Notes: generated from the sequence alone by a model not told the origin. Shown: positions 15,028 to 24,515, counted from the first letter of the stretch. The stretch is 51,976 bases of DNA from an uncultured Lachnospiraceae bacterium (GCA_944383545.1 CALWPY010000014.1:1-51976); one strand, 5' to 3'. Translations and numbers: made by a program.

Positions 15028-16841
15028 GTCGCAAATACCTCCTTATTTCTAAGTTTCTTCTGATATCCCAGAGTAAACATAGGAGAGAATGCATAGCCTT
15101 CTCTGATATATGCTTCTCCGTCTTCGGCATCCGTGGTGAGTGAAACCTTTGTTTCAATAGCAGGTATAACGGCTGATGCGCACTTTGCTCCCTCGATTTT
15201 TTCTTCTCTGCACTTATACTCGTAATCGATTGTTTTCTTCTCTTCACCTTTTTCAACTGCGAGGGTAATACCTGTCATATCCTCAGGATATTCCGTTGTA
15301 CCATAGCATGCAACCATGTACTCATTAATTGTAACCTCTGCATCCGGATCACTCATTTCAAGAACTGTACGTTCAATCTTTATATTTGAAGAGCCTTCTT
15401 CAAAATAAAGCTTTGTCTGAAGTTTAACTGTCAAATCATAAAACTCTATATCCACAGGGTCTAAGGTAAGAATTCTCGTCTTACCTTCCTGAGAGAAGGA
15501 AGCATGTGTACGGCATAAGCATAAATCCACTTCTTCACCATTATGGCATATTTTTGCACTTCTTATGGTGCCTTCACCTGCATAATGTGTGAAATATCCG
15601 GCTCTGTACTTTTCCTGAATAAGGAAAGGATAAGATGCATCCTGTACATGCTTTGTGCCTATTCCGACCTCCCACTTAAGCTTTGCAGCATAAGGTCTCA
15701 GGTCTACAATGGCACCTCCCTGGTCCATATTTACGCATGCTCTCATATAAGGGTCAACATACCAGAAAAGCTGCTTATCTGAGCCATATAAAATGTCCCT
15801 CCATAAAGCACATTCAGGCTCGGTATAAGTCTTCTTCTCACGATAGTAGTCGGCAAATTCAGCCATTGTCATATCTACGAGTTTACCCTCTTTTTTGAGC
15901 TGTCCATAATATGCCATACCGTCTTCATATGACTTCTTTAAAAGCTCGTATGGTGCTTCCCAGCGTCCCATCTTATTTAACCAGCCCGGTCCTACAAACA
16001 TCATGTTGTAGGCATACCCGTTATTATATTTCTCCAAATGTCTGTACTGGTCAATAAGATTATATAAATATGGATATTCCCATGTTTTTGTGTCATAAAT
16101 CATACCACGAAGTACGTTCTGAGGATGAGTTCCGAAATTGGAGCCGTTTCCGTCATAGCATGCAATAAGGTCTCTTGAAAGGTGAGGAATTGCTACAATT
16201 CCGCTGTCCTCTTCTTCATTTGCAGCAGGTGCATGCGTGTTCTGTTTGGATGGAATCCACGGATTCCAAGGCCCTCCGTCGAAAAGTGTATACCATGAAT
16301 TATTACAGGTATGATATGCCTTTGGGCCTTCCTCCCAGCATGTAGCTACTGCACACTTAACCATCGGGTATTTTTCCTTAATATAATTTGTCAGGTCTGC
16401 ATCCATGTAGTATGAGCCCGTTGACTCAGGATAAAATCCGAATCTGTCATGGAACTTTTCAAAAACATCATCTACTATCTGCTTTTTGTCCTCCATTGAG
16501 AACATCCAGATACAAAAATCCTTTGTCTTATACTTTTCACGGAATTCCTTACAAGGAAGCCCGAGAAGGGAAAGTGCAATTTCATCACCATATTTTTCAT
16601 GATGCTCTTTAGCAATTTCCACTGCCTCATCATTAAAGAGACTGGCGTAAGTCATATGTATGGTGACTTTCAAGCCGTTCTTGTGTGCAGTTTCCTGCTG
16701 AAATTTAAATATATCCAGAGATTCGGTAAGCAGTGCTTTTCTTCCGATATCCTCTGCTTTTCCCTGTCCGGTAACCTTTTCTGCATATTCAGGTACCATC
16801 TCAGGACGATGAATAATATTTACTACAAATTTGTTATCCAT
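15000..16841 (-). CDS. Unrecognised 613-aa barrel protein (polysaccharide-deacetylase/GH57-like) in galactan locus
   Basis: The N-terminal half (to about residue 340) looks like a NodB/GH57-type barrel: NIIHRPEMVPEY at the first strand, LKVTIHMTYASLFND, FGFYPESTGSYYMD around residue 133-147 and DGGPWNPWIPS further on. The C-terminal half (about 380-613) is rich in beta strands, like a sugar-enzyme sandwich domain. No signal peptide, so cytoplasmic. The match to known families is only structural in flavour; enzyme activity is not established. It lies between permease gene ganQ and the zinc-ribbon gene within the gan operon, so a role in modifying imported galactosides is inferred. Confidence 0.7.
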   Translation of the reverse strand: MDNKFVVNIIHRPEMVPEYAEKVTGQGKAEDIGRKALLTESLDIFKFQQETAHKNGLKVTIHMTYASLFNDEAVEIAKEHHEKYGDEIALSLLGLPCKEFREKYKTKDFCIWMFSMEDKKQIVDDVFEKFHDRFGFYPESTGSYYMDADLTNYIKEKYPMVKCAVATCWEEGPKAYHTCNNSWYTLFDGGPWNPWIPSKQNTHAPAANEEEDSGIVAIPHLSRDLIACYDGNGSNFGTHPQNVLRGMIYDTKTWEYPYLYNLIDQYRHLEKYNNGYAYNMMFVGPGWLNKMGRWEAPYELLKKSYEDGMAYYGQLKKEGKLVDMTMAEFADYYREKKTYTEPECALWRDILYGSDKQLFWYVDPYMRACVNMDQGGAIVDLRPYAAKLKWEVGIGTKHVQDASYPFLIQEKYRAGYFTHYAGEGTIRSAKICHNGEEVDLCLCRTHASFSQEGKTRILTLDPVDIEFYDLTVKLQTKLYFEEGSSNIKIERTVLEMSDPDAEVTINEYMVACYGTTEYPEDMTGITLAVEKGEEKKTIDYEYKCREEKIEGAKCASAVIPAIETKVSLTTDAEDGEAYIREGYAFSPMFTLGYQKKLRNKEVFATWLNLEKAN

Positions 16842-16869
16842 ATCTTACTCCTTAAATATTTGTTATCTT

Positions 16870-17712
16870 CTATCCCTTTACGGAACCTCCGGTTACACCC
16901 TCTACATAGAACTTCTGCATTATTACGAACAGTATGGATATAGGAATAGAAACAATTACACCACCTGCACAGAATATTGAGAAGTATTTATTGATAAGTG
17001 ACTTATCAAGCATATTGTAGAGTCCGATTGCTACTGTCCAGTCCGAAGAAATTCCTGAATTAAGCATAAGCTTTGCCAATACAAAGTCTCCCCATGGAAT
17101 AAGGAATGAACTTATTATTGTATAAACTATAATCGGCTTTGAAAGCGGAAGTACAACCTTCCAGAAAATCTTTGCCTCAGATGCACCTTCAAGTCTTGCT
17201 GCTTCCCTGAGCGAAACAGGAATCGTATCCATAAATCCCTTTGCAATAAGGAATCCGAGACCTGAACCTGCAGAATATACTATAATCATACCAAGATGGC
17301 TGTTTGTAAGTCCGAGAGACTTTAATATAAAGTAAACAGCTATCATGGATAAAACTCCAGGGAACATATTAAGTATGATACTGAAGCTCATTATAAATTT
17401 TCTTCCCTTAAATCTCATACAGCTCATTGTATAAGCAACCATGAGTGTAAACAGGGTTGAAATTATACAGGTAAATATGGCAATTATAAGTGTATTTTTA
17501 AACCATGCAACATACTGCACAACCGAGTCAGGCTCTAAAAACAATGCACTGTAATTACTAAATGACCACGACTGTGGGAAGAAATGCGCTATATTAATTC
17601 CCCGGTATCCGCTGAATGAGGTTGCAACCAGCCATACTATAGGTATAAGCCATATTACTGCAAGTATAAGTAATACCACATGTCTTAAAACTGAATTAAC
17701 TGTTTTTTTCAT
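16870..17712 (-). CDS. ganQ: Galacto-oligosaccharide ABC transporter permease (MalG type)
   Basis: A 280-residue inner-membrane permease with six predicted helices and the ATPase-contact loop EAARLEGA then FWKVVLPLSKP. The end VEGVTGGSVKG is typical of MalG-like sugar permeases. The start codon overlaps the ganP stop (TAATG), so the two are coupled. It pairs with GanP and the GanS binding protein. No ATPase gene is nearby, so a shared MsmX-type ATPase is expected elsewhere. Substrate is inferred from the GH53 and GH42 neighbours. Confidence 0.9.
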   Translation of the reverse strand: MKKTVNSVLRHVVLLILAVIWLIPIVWLVATSFSGYRGINIAHFFPQSWSFSNYSALFLEPDSVVQYVAWFKNTLIIAIFTCIISTLFTLMVAYTMSCMRFKGRKFIMSFSIILNMFPGVLSMIAVYFILKSLGLTNSHLGMIIVYSAGSGLGFLIAKGFMDTIPVSLREAARLEGASEAKIFWKVVLPLSKPIIVYTIISSFLIPWGDFVLAKLMLNSGISSDWTVAIGLYNMLDKSLINKYFSIFCAGGVIVSIPISILFVIMQKFYVEGVTGGSVKG

Positions 17713-19148
17713 TACTGGAAGACCTCCTCTCTGTCACCCTTAATCATTCGGGTAAAGGTTATAAGCGTAAATGCCGCACAGATTATAAATACACAAATAC
17801 CGATTACCGAAGCCATCTTGTAATTGTAATACTCATTGGTCAGTCGGAACAGCCATGTTACAAGCAAATCGACTTCCTTTGCGTTTGAATTTGCAAGAAG
17901 CTGGTCGGATGTAACAAATACGTCCTGTGTAAGAAGATAAATAACATTGAAATTATTAATATTCTTTACAAAGTCTGTTATAAGTGCAGGGCCTTGAATG
18001 AACATTATATAAGGCATTGTAATCTTCCAAAAAATCTGGAAATTATTTGCTCCATCAATCTTTGCACACTCTATCTGGTCCTCAGGAATATTCATAAGTA
18101 CACCGGTTGCTATAAGCATCTGATAAGGTACACCTACCCAGATATTTATAAGAACTATCATTACCTTTGCCCAGTTTGGATTGGTAAGGAAAGGAATATA
18201 TGTAAGGTTTGGACTTACGAGACCTATATTTTTTAGGAAATCCGTAATACCAACATTTGAGCAAATAGTATTTACAATTCCTGAATCAGCAAAGAAGTTA
18301 CGTACAAGAAGAAGTGTTACGAACTGTGGTACAGCAATTGCAATAATAAATAAGGTTCTCCACATTTTAGGAAGCTTTGTTCTCTTGTTATTAATAATCT
18401 TAGCAAGAAGAATACCTCCAAGGAATGTGGTAAATGTTGCAAGGACTGCCCATATAAGTGTCCACACCAAAATTTTTCCAAATGCATAACCAAAGGTGAC
18501 TGTTACAGAGTTTGTAAAGAGATTCTTGAAATTTCTTATACCTACCCATGTAAACAGTGAGTTCGGAGGCATGTGTGCCTGGTCATAATTTGTAAATGCA
18601 ACAGCGATAAGGACAAGTATAGGAAGTATGTTCATAAGAACAACACCTATTGCCGGAAGTGTCATAAGAGTGATGTGGAATCTGTCATTAAACATCGCCC
18701 TTACATCTTCCCTGAAATTATTTATATGTATTCCCTCTTCCTTTTTCTGCTGCAGTTTGTATACAGACTTTATATTCTGTATGTAAACAAACAAGAAAAC
18801 AAGCATTATAAACAATGCCACAATTGAATTAAGTAAAATCAGGAATGAATTGTCATAATCATTCACTGTACTTGTCATAGTCAGAGGATCAAAGGTCTGT
18901 TCAAACTGAACTGTACCTAAGGTTCCGAACTTGGCAAGGTTTGGTGCTGCATAGAATATACACATAAATATAAATGCAGCTTCCACCAAAAGCATGATTA
19001 TACCGTTAATAATCTGCTTTCTGGCAAAATATCCGGCTCCCATAACAACGAGAGAGGATTTAACCCAGATATCTCCTTTTGCCAAGGAGACACCAAAATT
19101 TTTAAAATAATTTCCAATTGAACTAAATAATTTTGATATTTTCTTCAT
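17712..19148 (-). CDS. ganP: Galacto-oligosaccharide ABC transporter permease (MalF type)
   Basis: A 478-residue permease, long because of an N-terminal part with two extra helices (about 45-65 and 105-125) before the usual six. The EAA loop is ECAKIDGANNFQIFWKITMP. MalF/GanP-like proteins form the larger permease half of the importer. It follows ganS by 135 bases containing a hairpin terminator, so it is probably made at lower level than the binding protein. Confidence 0.9.
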   Translation of the reverse strand: MKKISKLFSSIGNYFKNFGVSLAKGDIWVKSSLVVMGAGYFARKQIINGIIMLLVEAAFIFMCIFYAAPNLAKFGTLGTVQFEQTFDPLTMTSTVNDYDNSFLILLNSIVALFIMLVFLFVYIQNIKSVYKLQQKKEEGIHINNFREDVRAMFNDRFHITLMTLPAIGVVLMNILPILVLIAVAFTNYDQAHMPPNSLFTWVGIRNFKNLFTNSVTVTFGYAFGKILVWTLIWAVLATFTTFLGGILLAKIINNKRTKLPKMWRTLFIIAIAVPQFVTLLLVRNFFADSGIVNTICSNVGITDFLKNIGLVSPNLTYIPFLTNPNWAKVMIVLINIWVGVPYQMLIATGVLMNIPEDQIECAKIDGANNFQIFWKITMPYIMFIQGPALITDFVKNINNFNVIYLLTQDVFVTSDQLLANSNAKEVDLLVTWLFRLTNEYYNYKMASVIGICVFIICAAFTLITFTRMIKGDREEVFQ

Positions 19149-19215
19149 CTTAAACTCCTCTCACAGAGTTGCCTCTCAATACATTACGTTTTTTGCAACT
19201 TATTTCATTTTAAAA

Positions 19216-19250
19216 AATGCCCCATATACCCAAAGGGCATATGAGACATT
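19216..19250 (-). terminator. Intra-operon terminator between ganS and ganP
   Basis: Arms AATGTCTCATATGCCC and GGGTATATGGGGCATT (minus strand) pair over 16 positions including G-U pairs around a UUUG-like loop, followed by six U. Partial read-through would give more binding protein than permease, a common arrangement. Confidence 0.8.
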
Positions 19251-19283
19251 CTTTTACACTTCCGATTTAGAATCTCGGCCCTT

Positions 19284-20627
19284 TTATTCTTCAACAGGTG
19301 CTGTGATACCTTCTACGGCAGTATCAAGCAATGTCTGAAGGTCTGTTCCGTCCGGATTTCCTGAAGCAAGTATCTGTCCTAATGTTTCTGCAGGTGTCCA
19401 GAAGTTAGCGCCTACACGCTGAGGTGTTGCATATGCAGCCTGCTCTGCAAGAGCTGCTATAGCAGGGTCAGCCTGAACTGCATCAGATTCTGCTGCTTCA
19501 ATGTTAGCAGGTCCAAGTCCTCTCTGCTCATATCTGAGTACCTGTGAATCATAGTTTGTAAGGTACTCTGCCAGAAGCATTGACCAGCCTACATAATCTG
19601 AGTGAGGATTTACACCAACAAGCTTATAACCTGAATATGAAGACATCTGATAATCCGTACCTCCTGCATTGAATGTAGGAAGCTTGCATGCTGCATAGTT
19701 GTCTCCCCATGCTGCTTCTGCATCAGCTGCTCTCCATGTACCATTTACACAAGCTGCAACAGTTCCTTCTGCAATAGCTGTTGCCATATCCTCATCACCC
19801 ATATCTACAAGTACTCCGGTTGCACAAAGGTCTAAAATTGCCTGTGCTACATCAGTACCGCCTGCAGCATTCCATGTACATGTATTTGTAAGTCCGTCAT
19901 CATTTAATGTAAGCTCAAGTCCTGCGCCCTGGAAGAATGCATATATGTACCATCCGTCTGAGATGTCCATTGCAATCTTTTTGTTTGCAGCCTGTGCAGC
20001 TTCAATCATTGACTCAAGTGACTGTACATCTTCCTCAGTAAATACTGATGCATCATAGAACATGAAGTATCCGTTATCAGCTGTCATCGGATATGCATAC
20101 AAAGTATCGTTTACAGTTGCAGCTTCAATACTACCTGCTACGTTTTCATTTGCCACATCATATGTATAAGTAGCTGAAACAGGCTGGAGTGCTCCTGCCG
20201 CAACGAGTTCATTAATCTGATCATCTGCAAATGCAAATACATCTGCTGCTGCCTCTACATCTACAAGGATTGTATCCTTTGCAGTTGATTCGCTCTGTGC
20301 TCCGAGGGTAATATCAAATGTGATATCAGGATATTGTGCTTCAAATAAATCAATTAACTGCTGTGTGAGAGTCTGGTCTTCTTCTGAAGCCCATACTGTC
20401 AAAGTTACAGTGCCTGTTGTACTGGCTATCAGATTTTGAACAGCTTCAGGATTTGTACTTGTTGCATCTCCTCCGGTAGATGCATCATCGCCGGTAGATT
20501 CCGATGAAGTGTTTTCACCGCTTGCCCCTTCTGTAGTTGTATCATCGCCGCTTCCGCAGCCGAAGAGACTTCCTGCACACATCGTAGCCGCAAGCAGTGT
20601 GGCCAAAAGTTTCTTACTCTTCTTCAT
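19284..20627 (-). CDS. ganS: Galacto-oligosaccharide ABC transporter substrate-binding lipoprotein
   Basis: A 447-residue lipoprotein: signal peptide with lipobox SLFGC (Cys24), then a Ser/Thr/Gly/Asp-rich linker to about residue 65, then a MalE-like fold starting TVTLTVWASEEDQ. Such family 1 solute-binding proteins capture oligosaccharides outside the membrane and deliver them to the permeases. First gene of the minus-strand gan transcript; its promoter carries a LacI-type operator. Substrate assignment comes from the locus, with maltodextrin-like sugars as the alternative. Confidence 0.9.
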   Translation of the reverse strand: MKKSKKLLATLLAATMCAGSLFGCGSGDDTTTEGASGENTSSESTGDDASTGGDATSTNPEAVQNLIASTTGTVTLTVWASEEDQTLTQQLIDLFEAQYPDITFDITLGAQSESTAKDTILVDVEAAADVFAFADDQINELVAAGALQPVSATYTYDVANENVAGSIEAATVNDTLYAYPMTADNGYFMFYDASVFTEEDVQSLESMIEAAQAANKKIAMDISDGWYIYAFFQGAGLELTLNDDGLTNTCTWNAAGGTDVAQAILDLCATGVLVDMGDEDMATAIAEGTVAACVNGTWRAADAEAAWGDNYAACKLPTFNAGGTDYQMSSYSGYKLVGVNPHSDYVGWSMLLAEYLTNYDSQVLRYEQRGLGPANIEAAESDAVQADPAIAALAEQAAYATPQRVGANFWTPAETLGQILASGNPDGTDLQTLLDTAVEGITAPVEE

Positions 20628-20690
20628 TGCATTTCCTCCTTAAAATAAAAAATATAATTTACAGTTACACGTCACGCGCATTTCCTGCGC

Positions 20691-20699
20691 AATCGGTTG
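20691..20699 (-). promoter_or_regulatory. LacI-type operator O2 at the ganS promoter
   Basis: On the minus strand CAACCGATT, with the AAnCGnTT core typical of LacI-family operators, lies just downstream of the -10 box, over +4 to +12. The same nonamer recurs at the lacI-ganA divergent promoter (21939-21947). A GCGCA/TGCGC hairpin (20676-20690) adjoins it in the leader. Confidence 0.7.
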
Positions 20700-20709
20700 T
20701 TCTGATACT

Positions 20710-20738
20710 ATAATACCCACCAACATCGTATTTGTCAA
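20710..20738 (-). promoter_or_regulatory. Sigma-A promoter of ganS
   Basis: Minus-strand TTGACA (20733-20738), 17-bp spacer, TATTAT (20710-20715). Expected start near 20703, so the operator just downstream would block initiation or escape. Confidence 0.88.
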
Positions 20739-20775
20739 GCATTATTTTTATATTTTGCACAATTAATTTTCAAAA

Positions 20776-20816
20776 AAAAGGTGCATTTTAGTAAAACCGC
20801 CTAAAACGCACCTTTT
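20776..20816 (-). terminator. Terminator of the LacI regulator gene
   Basis: AAAAGGTGCGTTTTAG and CTAAAATGCACCTTTT (minus strand) form a 16-bp stem with one G-U and a 9-base loop, followed by eight U. It isolates the regulator gene from ganS. Confidence 0.92.
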
Positions 20817-20860
20817 CATATATATAAATTATAAAAGTCGGGTCATATTTATATGCAAAC

Positions 20861-21886
20861 CTACTTTGTTGAGCCCTTTAAAATCACTTCATAACTAAGC
20901 AATTTTTTGCGCAGCACCTCTTTTCCTTCCATAAAGTCAAACAGGGCCCGGCATGCCACACTTCCCAATTCCTTAGGATCATATTGAAGAGATGTTATGG
21001 CAGGCTGGTTACTTGACAAAATATCGCTGTTATAAAATGAAGCTATTTTTATCTGATCCGGAATTAAAATATTATCTCTCCGAAGCTTTTCCAAAACCTG
21101 AAAACATATCTTGTCATCCATGCAGACTATGCATTCCGTGCCATCCTGTATAAGTTCATCCACTATATGCTCTACAGCGGTTTCATTATCTGAATCCATA
21201 TAAATTTTAATCTGTGAAAGATCCAGTCCCTGTTCTTCAACGCCTAATTCAAAGCCTTTTTTCCTCGTCTGATTTACAACATGATTTGAATCTCCGCCAA
21301 TCAGCGCCAGTTTTTTTATACCCTTCATTATAAGTACTGACGTAAGCTCTTTGCACGCTGAAATATGGTCATTGTCAATCTGTATGGCATCTTCATTCGG
21401 CGAACTTCCTATTACAACATAAGGAATCCCGGAATCTTTAAGAAACTCCACGCGCTCATCATCAATAAGTGTTCTTCCCAGAACAATTCCGTCCACCTTT
21501 TGATTCATAACCGCTCTTTCCAAACTTGACATATCATGGTCAAATACCATAAGCACAAGAACATCATAATTTTCCAGGGCAGCCACCTCGATTACCCCCA
21601 TCATGCATCTCTGAAAAAAAGGTAAATCCGTTATCGTCGAGTCCCCCGGCATGACCCAGCCTATATTGTAAGTCTTTGACTGCACCAGACCTTTTGCTAT
21701 CGGACTGGGATGATAACCATGCTTCTCAATATACGCAAGCACTTTCGCCCTTGTGTCCTTGCTCACACGACCTTTTCCCGAAATTGCCCTTGATACGGTT
21801 GTTTTTGAAACACCTAAAGCTTCGGCCACATCTCCTATTTTAATTCTGTCAGATGATCCGATATTACGAATAACACGTTCATCCAT
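20861..21886 (-). CDS. ganR: LacI-family repressor of the galactan locus
   Basis: A 341-residue LacI regulator. The HTH is KIGDVAEALGVSKTTVSRAI with hinge helix KVLAYIEKHGYHPSPIAKGL, followed by a periplasmic-binding-protein-like sensor domain (DGIVLG, LALIGGD, FYNSDI). The ATG at 21886 has AGGGG 7 bases upstream; the longer reading to 21925 lacks a good site. It is divergent from ganA and sits next to the ganS transcript, with identical operator cores at both, so it most likely represses the whole locus and itself until a galactoside binds. The symbol is by analogy to Bacillus. Confidence 0.9.
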   Translation of the reverse strand: MDERVIRNIGSSDRIKIGDVAEALGVSKTTVSRAISGKGRVSKDTRAKVLAYIEKHGYHPSPIAKGLVQSKTYNIGWVMPGDSTITDLPFFQRCMMGVIEVAALENYDVLVLMVFDHDMSSLERAVMNQKVDGIVLGRTLIDDERVEFLKDSGIPYVVIGSSPNEDAIQIDNDHISACKELTSVLIMKGIKKLALIGGDSNHVVNQTRKKGFELGVEEQGLDLSQIKIYMDSDNETAVEHIVDELIQDGTECIVCMDDKICFQVLEKLRRDNILIPDQIKIASFYNSDILSSNQPAITSLQYDPKELGSVACRALFDFMEGKEVLRKKLLSYEVILKGSTK

Positions 21887-21938
21887 AGTAATACCCCTTT
21901 CATCTTTACAAACAGTTTTTAGCATGTTATAATTTGCG

Positions 21939-21947
21939 CAACCGATT
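21939..21947 (+). promoter_or_regulatory. LacI-type operator O1 between lacI and ganA
   Basis: CAACCGATT sits in TTGCGCAACCGATTAC in the divergent region, identical to the core at the ganS promoter. It lies upstream of the ganA ribosome-binding site by about 75 bases and beside a TATAAC-like -10 for the regulator gene, so both directions could be controlled. Confidence 0.65.
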
Positions 21948-22031
21948 ACTCTAATCTGATTTTAACAATCACTTAACCTGCTGTCAAGAGTTTTTCACAA
22001 GAGATTTTAAAAAATATGGAGGGTTTTATAC

Positions 22032-24107
22032 ATGAAATTAGACAATCTTCTGTTTGGTGCAGCATATTATTCTGAATATATGCCATATGAACGCACAGAT
22101 AAGGACATGCAGCTTATGAAAGATGCATGTATGAATGTAATACGTATTGCGGAATCCACATGGAGCACATGGGAGCCTGCAGACAATGTATATAATTTTG
22201 AAAAACTGCATGGTATGTTAAAGGCGGCTGAAGCTCATAACATGAAAGTTATTATAGGTACCCCGACATATGCCATTCCGCCATGGCTTTATGAAAAGTA
22301 TCCCGACATACTTGCATATACAAAAAACGGAAGGGAACTTTACGGGCACAGACAGCTTACTGATATAACAAATCCACACTATCTTTTTCATGCAGAACGT
22401 ATAATAAGAAAGCTTATGGATGAGATAAAGGACTATCCTCATATCATCGGATTCCAGCTGGATAACGAAACAAGGTCAGCCGGTGCGGCATCTCCTGAAA
22501 CCCAGAAGCTTTTCGTTGCAAAAATGAAGGAAAAATACAAGGACATAGATAAATTTAACGATGAATTCGGTCTCGACTACTGGAGCAACAGAATTACATC
22601 CTGGGAAACATTTCCTGATGTGAGAGGCACTATAAACGGAAGTCTTTCAGCTGCATACAAAAGATTTTTAAGAGACTGTATTACGGATTTTCTCAAATGG
22701 CAGTCGGATATACTCAAGGAATATATGCGTCCTGAACAGTTTATCACTCATAATTTTGACTTTTCATGGATAGGTCACTCATTTGGCATACAGCCGGAGG
22801 TAAACCAGTTTGATGCCGTTAAATGCATGGACATAGCAGGAGTTGACATATACCATCCTTCTCAGGATAAACTCACAGGCGCAGAAATTGCCTTTGGAGG
22901 CGCAGTCGGACGAGCATTAAGCGGCAATGCAGGAGGTATGTACGACAGTTCTTCAGAAAGTGCACTTTCAGACAATGGCAGTAACTATATCGTACTGGAG
23001 ACCCAGTCGCAGGGAAATCTTTCATGGCTCCCTTATCCGGGGCAGCTTAAGCTTCAGGCATACAGCCATCTGTCGTCGGGAGCAAGCGGTGTGATGTACT
23101 GGAACTGGCATTCCATACATAACTCCTTTGAGTCTTATTGGAAGGGTGTTTTAAGTCATGACCTTACGCCTTCCGATGATTATTATGAATTAAAAAGCTT
23201 CGGTCAAGAAATGAGAAGACTGGAGCCGCATTTAAGGAATTTAAAAAAGCTCTGTAGTGCGGCCATTTTGACGGATAACCAGAGCTTAGTCGGGCTTGAT
23301 GAATTCCCTATAAGTGACAAATTGAATTATAATGAGATATTAAGAGAGTTTTATGACTCATGCTATGAATTAAATCTGGAATGTGACATTGTTTCTAAAG
23401 ACAGCGATTTTTCACAATACAGCCTTTTAATCATACCTGCGCTTTACTCTGCTTCAGAGGAGCTTATAAGCAAAATAAAAGACTATGTAAGGTGCGGCGG
23501 ACAGATTATCTTGGGATTTAAGAGCTGTTTTTCAGATGAAGAACTGAAAATTTATCACGAAATACAGCCCTATCTTATGACAGACTGTATTGGCGCTTCA
23601 TACAGCCGTTTTACCAGACCCGAAAATACAGGCCTTCGCTTTACTAAAGATTTTTGTGACACTTCATCCGACATTTCAGACACCGTATATCCTGTCACGG
23701 AATGGATTGAACTTCTCAGGGCAGATTCAGCAGAAGTCTGGGCTTCATATGTTCATAAATACTGGGGAAATTTTTCCGCTGTTACATATAACAAATTCGG
23801 GAAAGGCGGTGCTTTATATATAGCCTGCCATACCACGAAGGATGCCTTAAAGCTCATAATTAAAAAAATGTGCGGACTTTCAAACATAAAGCTTACTGAT
23901 TTTACATTTCCTATCATAAAAAAATCGGGTATAAACGAAGCAGGTAAAATGATTAATTACTATTTTAATTATTCCTCAAATCCGGAAAAATTTGTTTATG
24001 ACGGTCCGACCGGAACTGAGCTTATATCAGGCTCTCCGATTAAAACGGGAGATGAAACCACTCTTCCTGAATGGAGTATTATAATTACCGAAAGCAGCAT
24101 ACATTGA
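22032..24107 (+). CDS. ganA: GH42 beta-galactosidase
   Basis: A 691-residue cytoplasmic enzyme of normal GH42 length. It starts LLFGAAYYSEY, has the acid/base Glu146 in FQLDNETRS and the nucleophile Glu323 in IVLETQSQGN, then a Rossmann-like trimerisation domain (from about 400) and a small beta domain. GH42 enzymes remove galactose from beta-1,4-galacto-oligosaccharides; with GH53 and the ABC importer this completes a galactan pathway. It is on the plus strand, divergent from the LacI gene, with GGAGG 9 bases before the ATG. Confidence 0.94.
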   Translation: MKLDNLLFGAAYYSEYMPYERTDKDMQLMKDACMNVIRIAESTWSTWEPADNVYNFEKLHGMLKAAEAHNMKVIIGTPTYAIPPWLYEKYPDILAYTKNGRELYGHRQLTDITNPHYLFHAERIIRKLMDEIKDYPHIIGFQLDNETRSAGAASPETQKLFVAKMKEKYKDIDKFNDEFGLDYWSNRITSWETFPDVRGTINGSLSAAYKRFLRDCITDFLKWQSDILKEYMRPEQFITHNFDFSWIGHSFGIQPEVNQFDAVKCMDIAGVDIYHPSQDKLTGAEIAFGGAVGRALSGNAGGMYDSSSESALSDNGSNYIVLETQSQGNLSWLPYPGQLKLQAYSHLSSGASGVMYWNWHSIHNSFESYWKGVLSHDLTPSDDYYELKSFGQEMRRLEPHLRNLKKLCSAAILTDNQSLVGLDEFPISDKLNYNEILREFYDSCYELNLECDIVSKDSDFSQYSLLIIPALYSASEELISKIKDYVRCGGQIILGFKSCFSDEELKIYHEIQPYLMTDCIGASYSRFTRPENTGLRFTKDFCDTSSDISDTVYPVTEWIELLRADSAEVWASYVHKYWGNFSAVTYNKFGKGGALYIACHTTKDALKLIIKKMCGLSNIKLTDFTFPIIKKSGINEAGKMINYYFNYSSNPEKFVYDGPTGTELISGSPIKTGDETTLPEWSIIITESSIH

Positions 24108-24263
24108 CGTACACTATGATACTTTGCAGAATTTTATACCACATGCGGATAAACAATGCCCTAAAATGGTATTATATAATTGTGATGTACGATAAAGAAG
24201 CTTTATATCGGCTTCCTTATGAATTTTTTTACAAATCATAATTATATAAAACGGAGATTTGCC

Positions 24264-24437
24264 ATGAAAGAATTAAAATCAAAAATCAGTTTAACACTTG
24301 ACACTTCCCTTATAGAAAGATTGCGTGAATTATCGGAAGAAGATGACCATTCACTATCACAGTATGTAAATATTGTTCTGCGCGACCACCTGAGGAAGCT
24401 TGACGAACAGAGTAATTCATCTTCACAAAGTAAATAA
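24264..24437 (+). CDS. Ribbon-helix-helix (CopG/Arc-like) small DNA-binding protein
   Basis: A 57-residue protein: a beta strand KSKISLTLD, helix SLIERLRELSEEDDH, then SLSQYVNIVLRDHLRKL, the RHH pattern. The ATG at 24264 has CGGAG 8 bases upstream; an upstream in-frame ATG at 24219 lacks one. RHH proteins bind DNA as dimers, often as antitoxins or small repressors; no toxin gene follows, since the next gene is convergent. Standalone gene closed by a strong terminator. Confidence 0.75.
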   Translation: MKELKSKISLTLDTSLIERLRELSEEDDHSLSQYVNIVLRDHLRKLDEQSNSSSQSK

Positions 24438-24452
24438 GTACAGATTACTCAT

Positions 24453-24515
24453 AAAATGAACAGCACTGCATTAAATCAGGAGCATTCCTTGATTTAAACG
24501 GCAGCTGTTCATTTT
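24453..24515. terminator. Strong bidirectional terminator
   Basis: AAAATGAACAGC (24453-24464) pairs perfectly with GCTGTTCATTTT (24504-24515); an inner stem TTAAATCAGG/CCTTGATTTAA fills the loop. It lies between the convergent RHH and DUF4153/4173 genes. Confidence 0.9.

Noticed and set aside
24264-24437. Toxin-antitoxin pair at the ribbon-helix-helix gene
   Set aside because: No adjacent small toxin gene on the same strand; the next gene is convergent and beyond a strong terminator.
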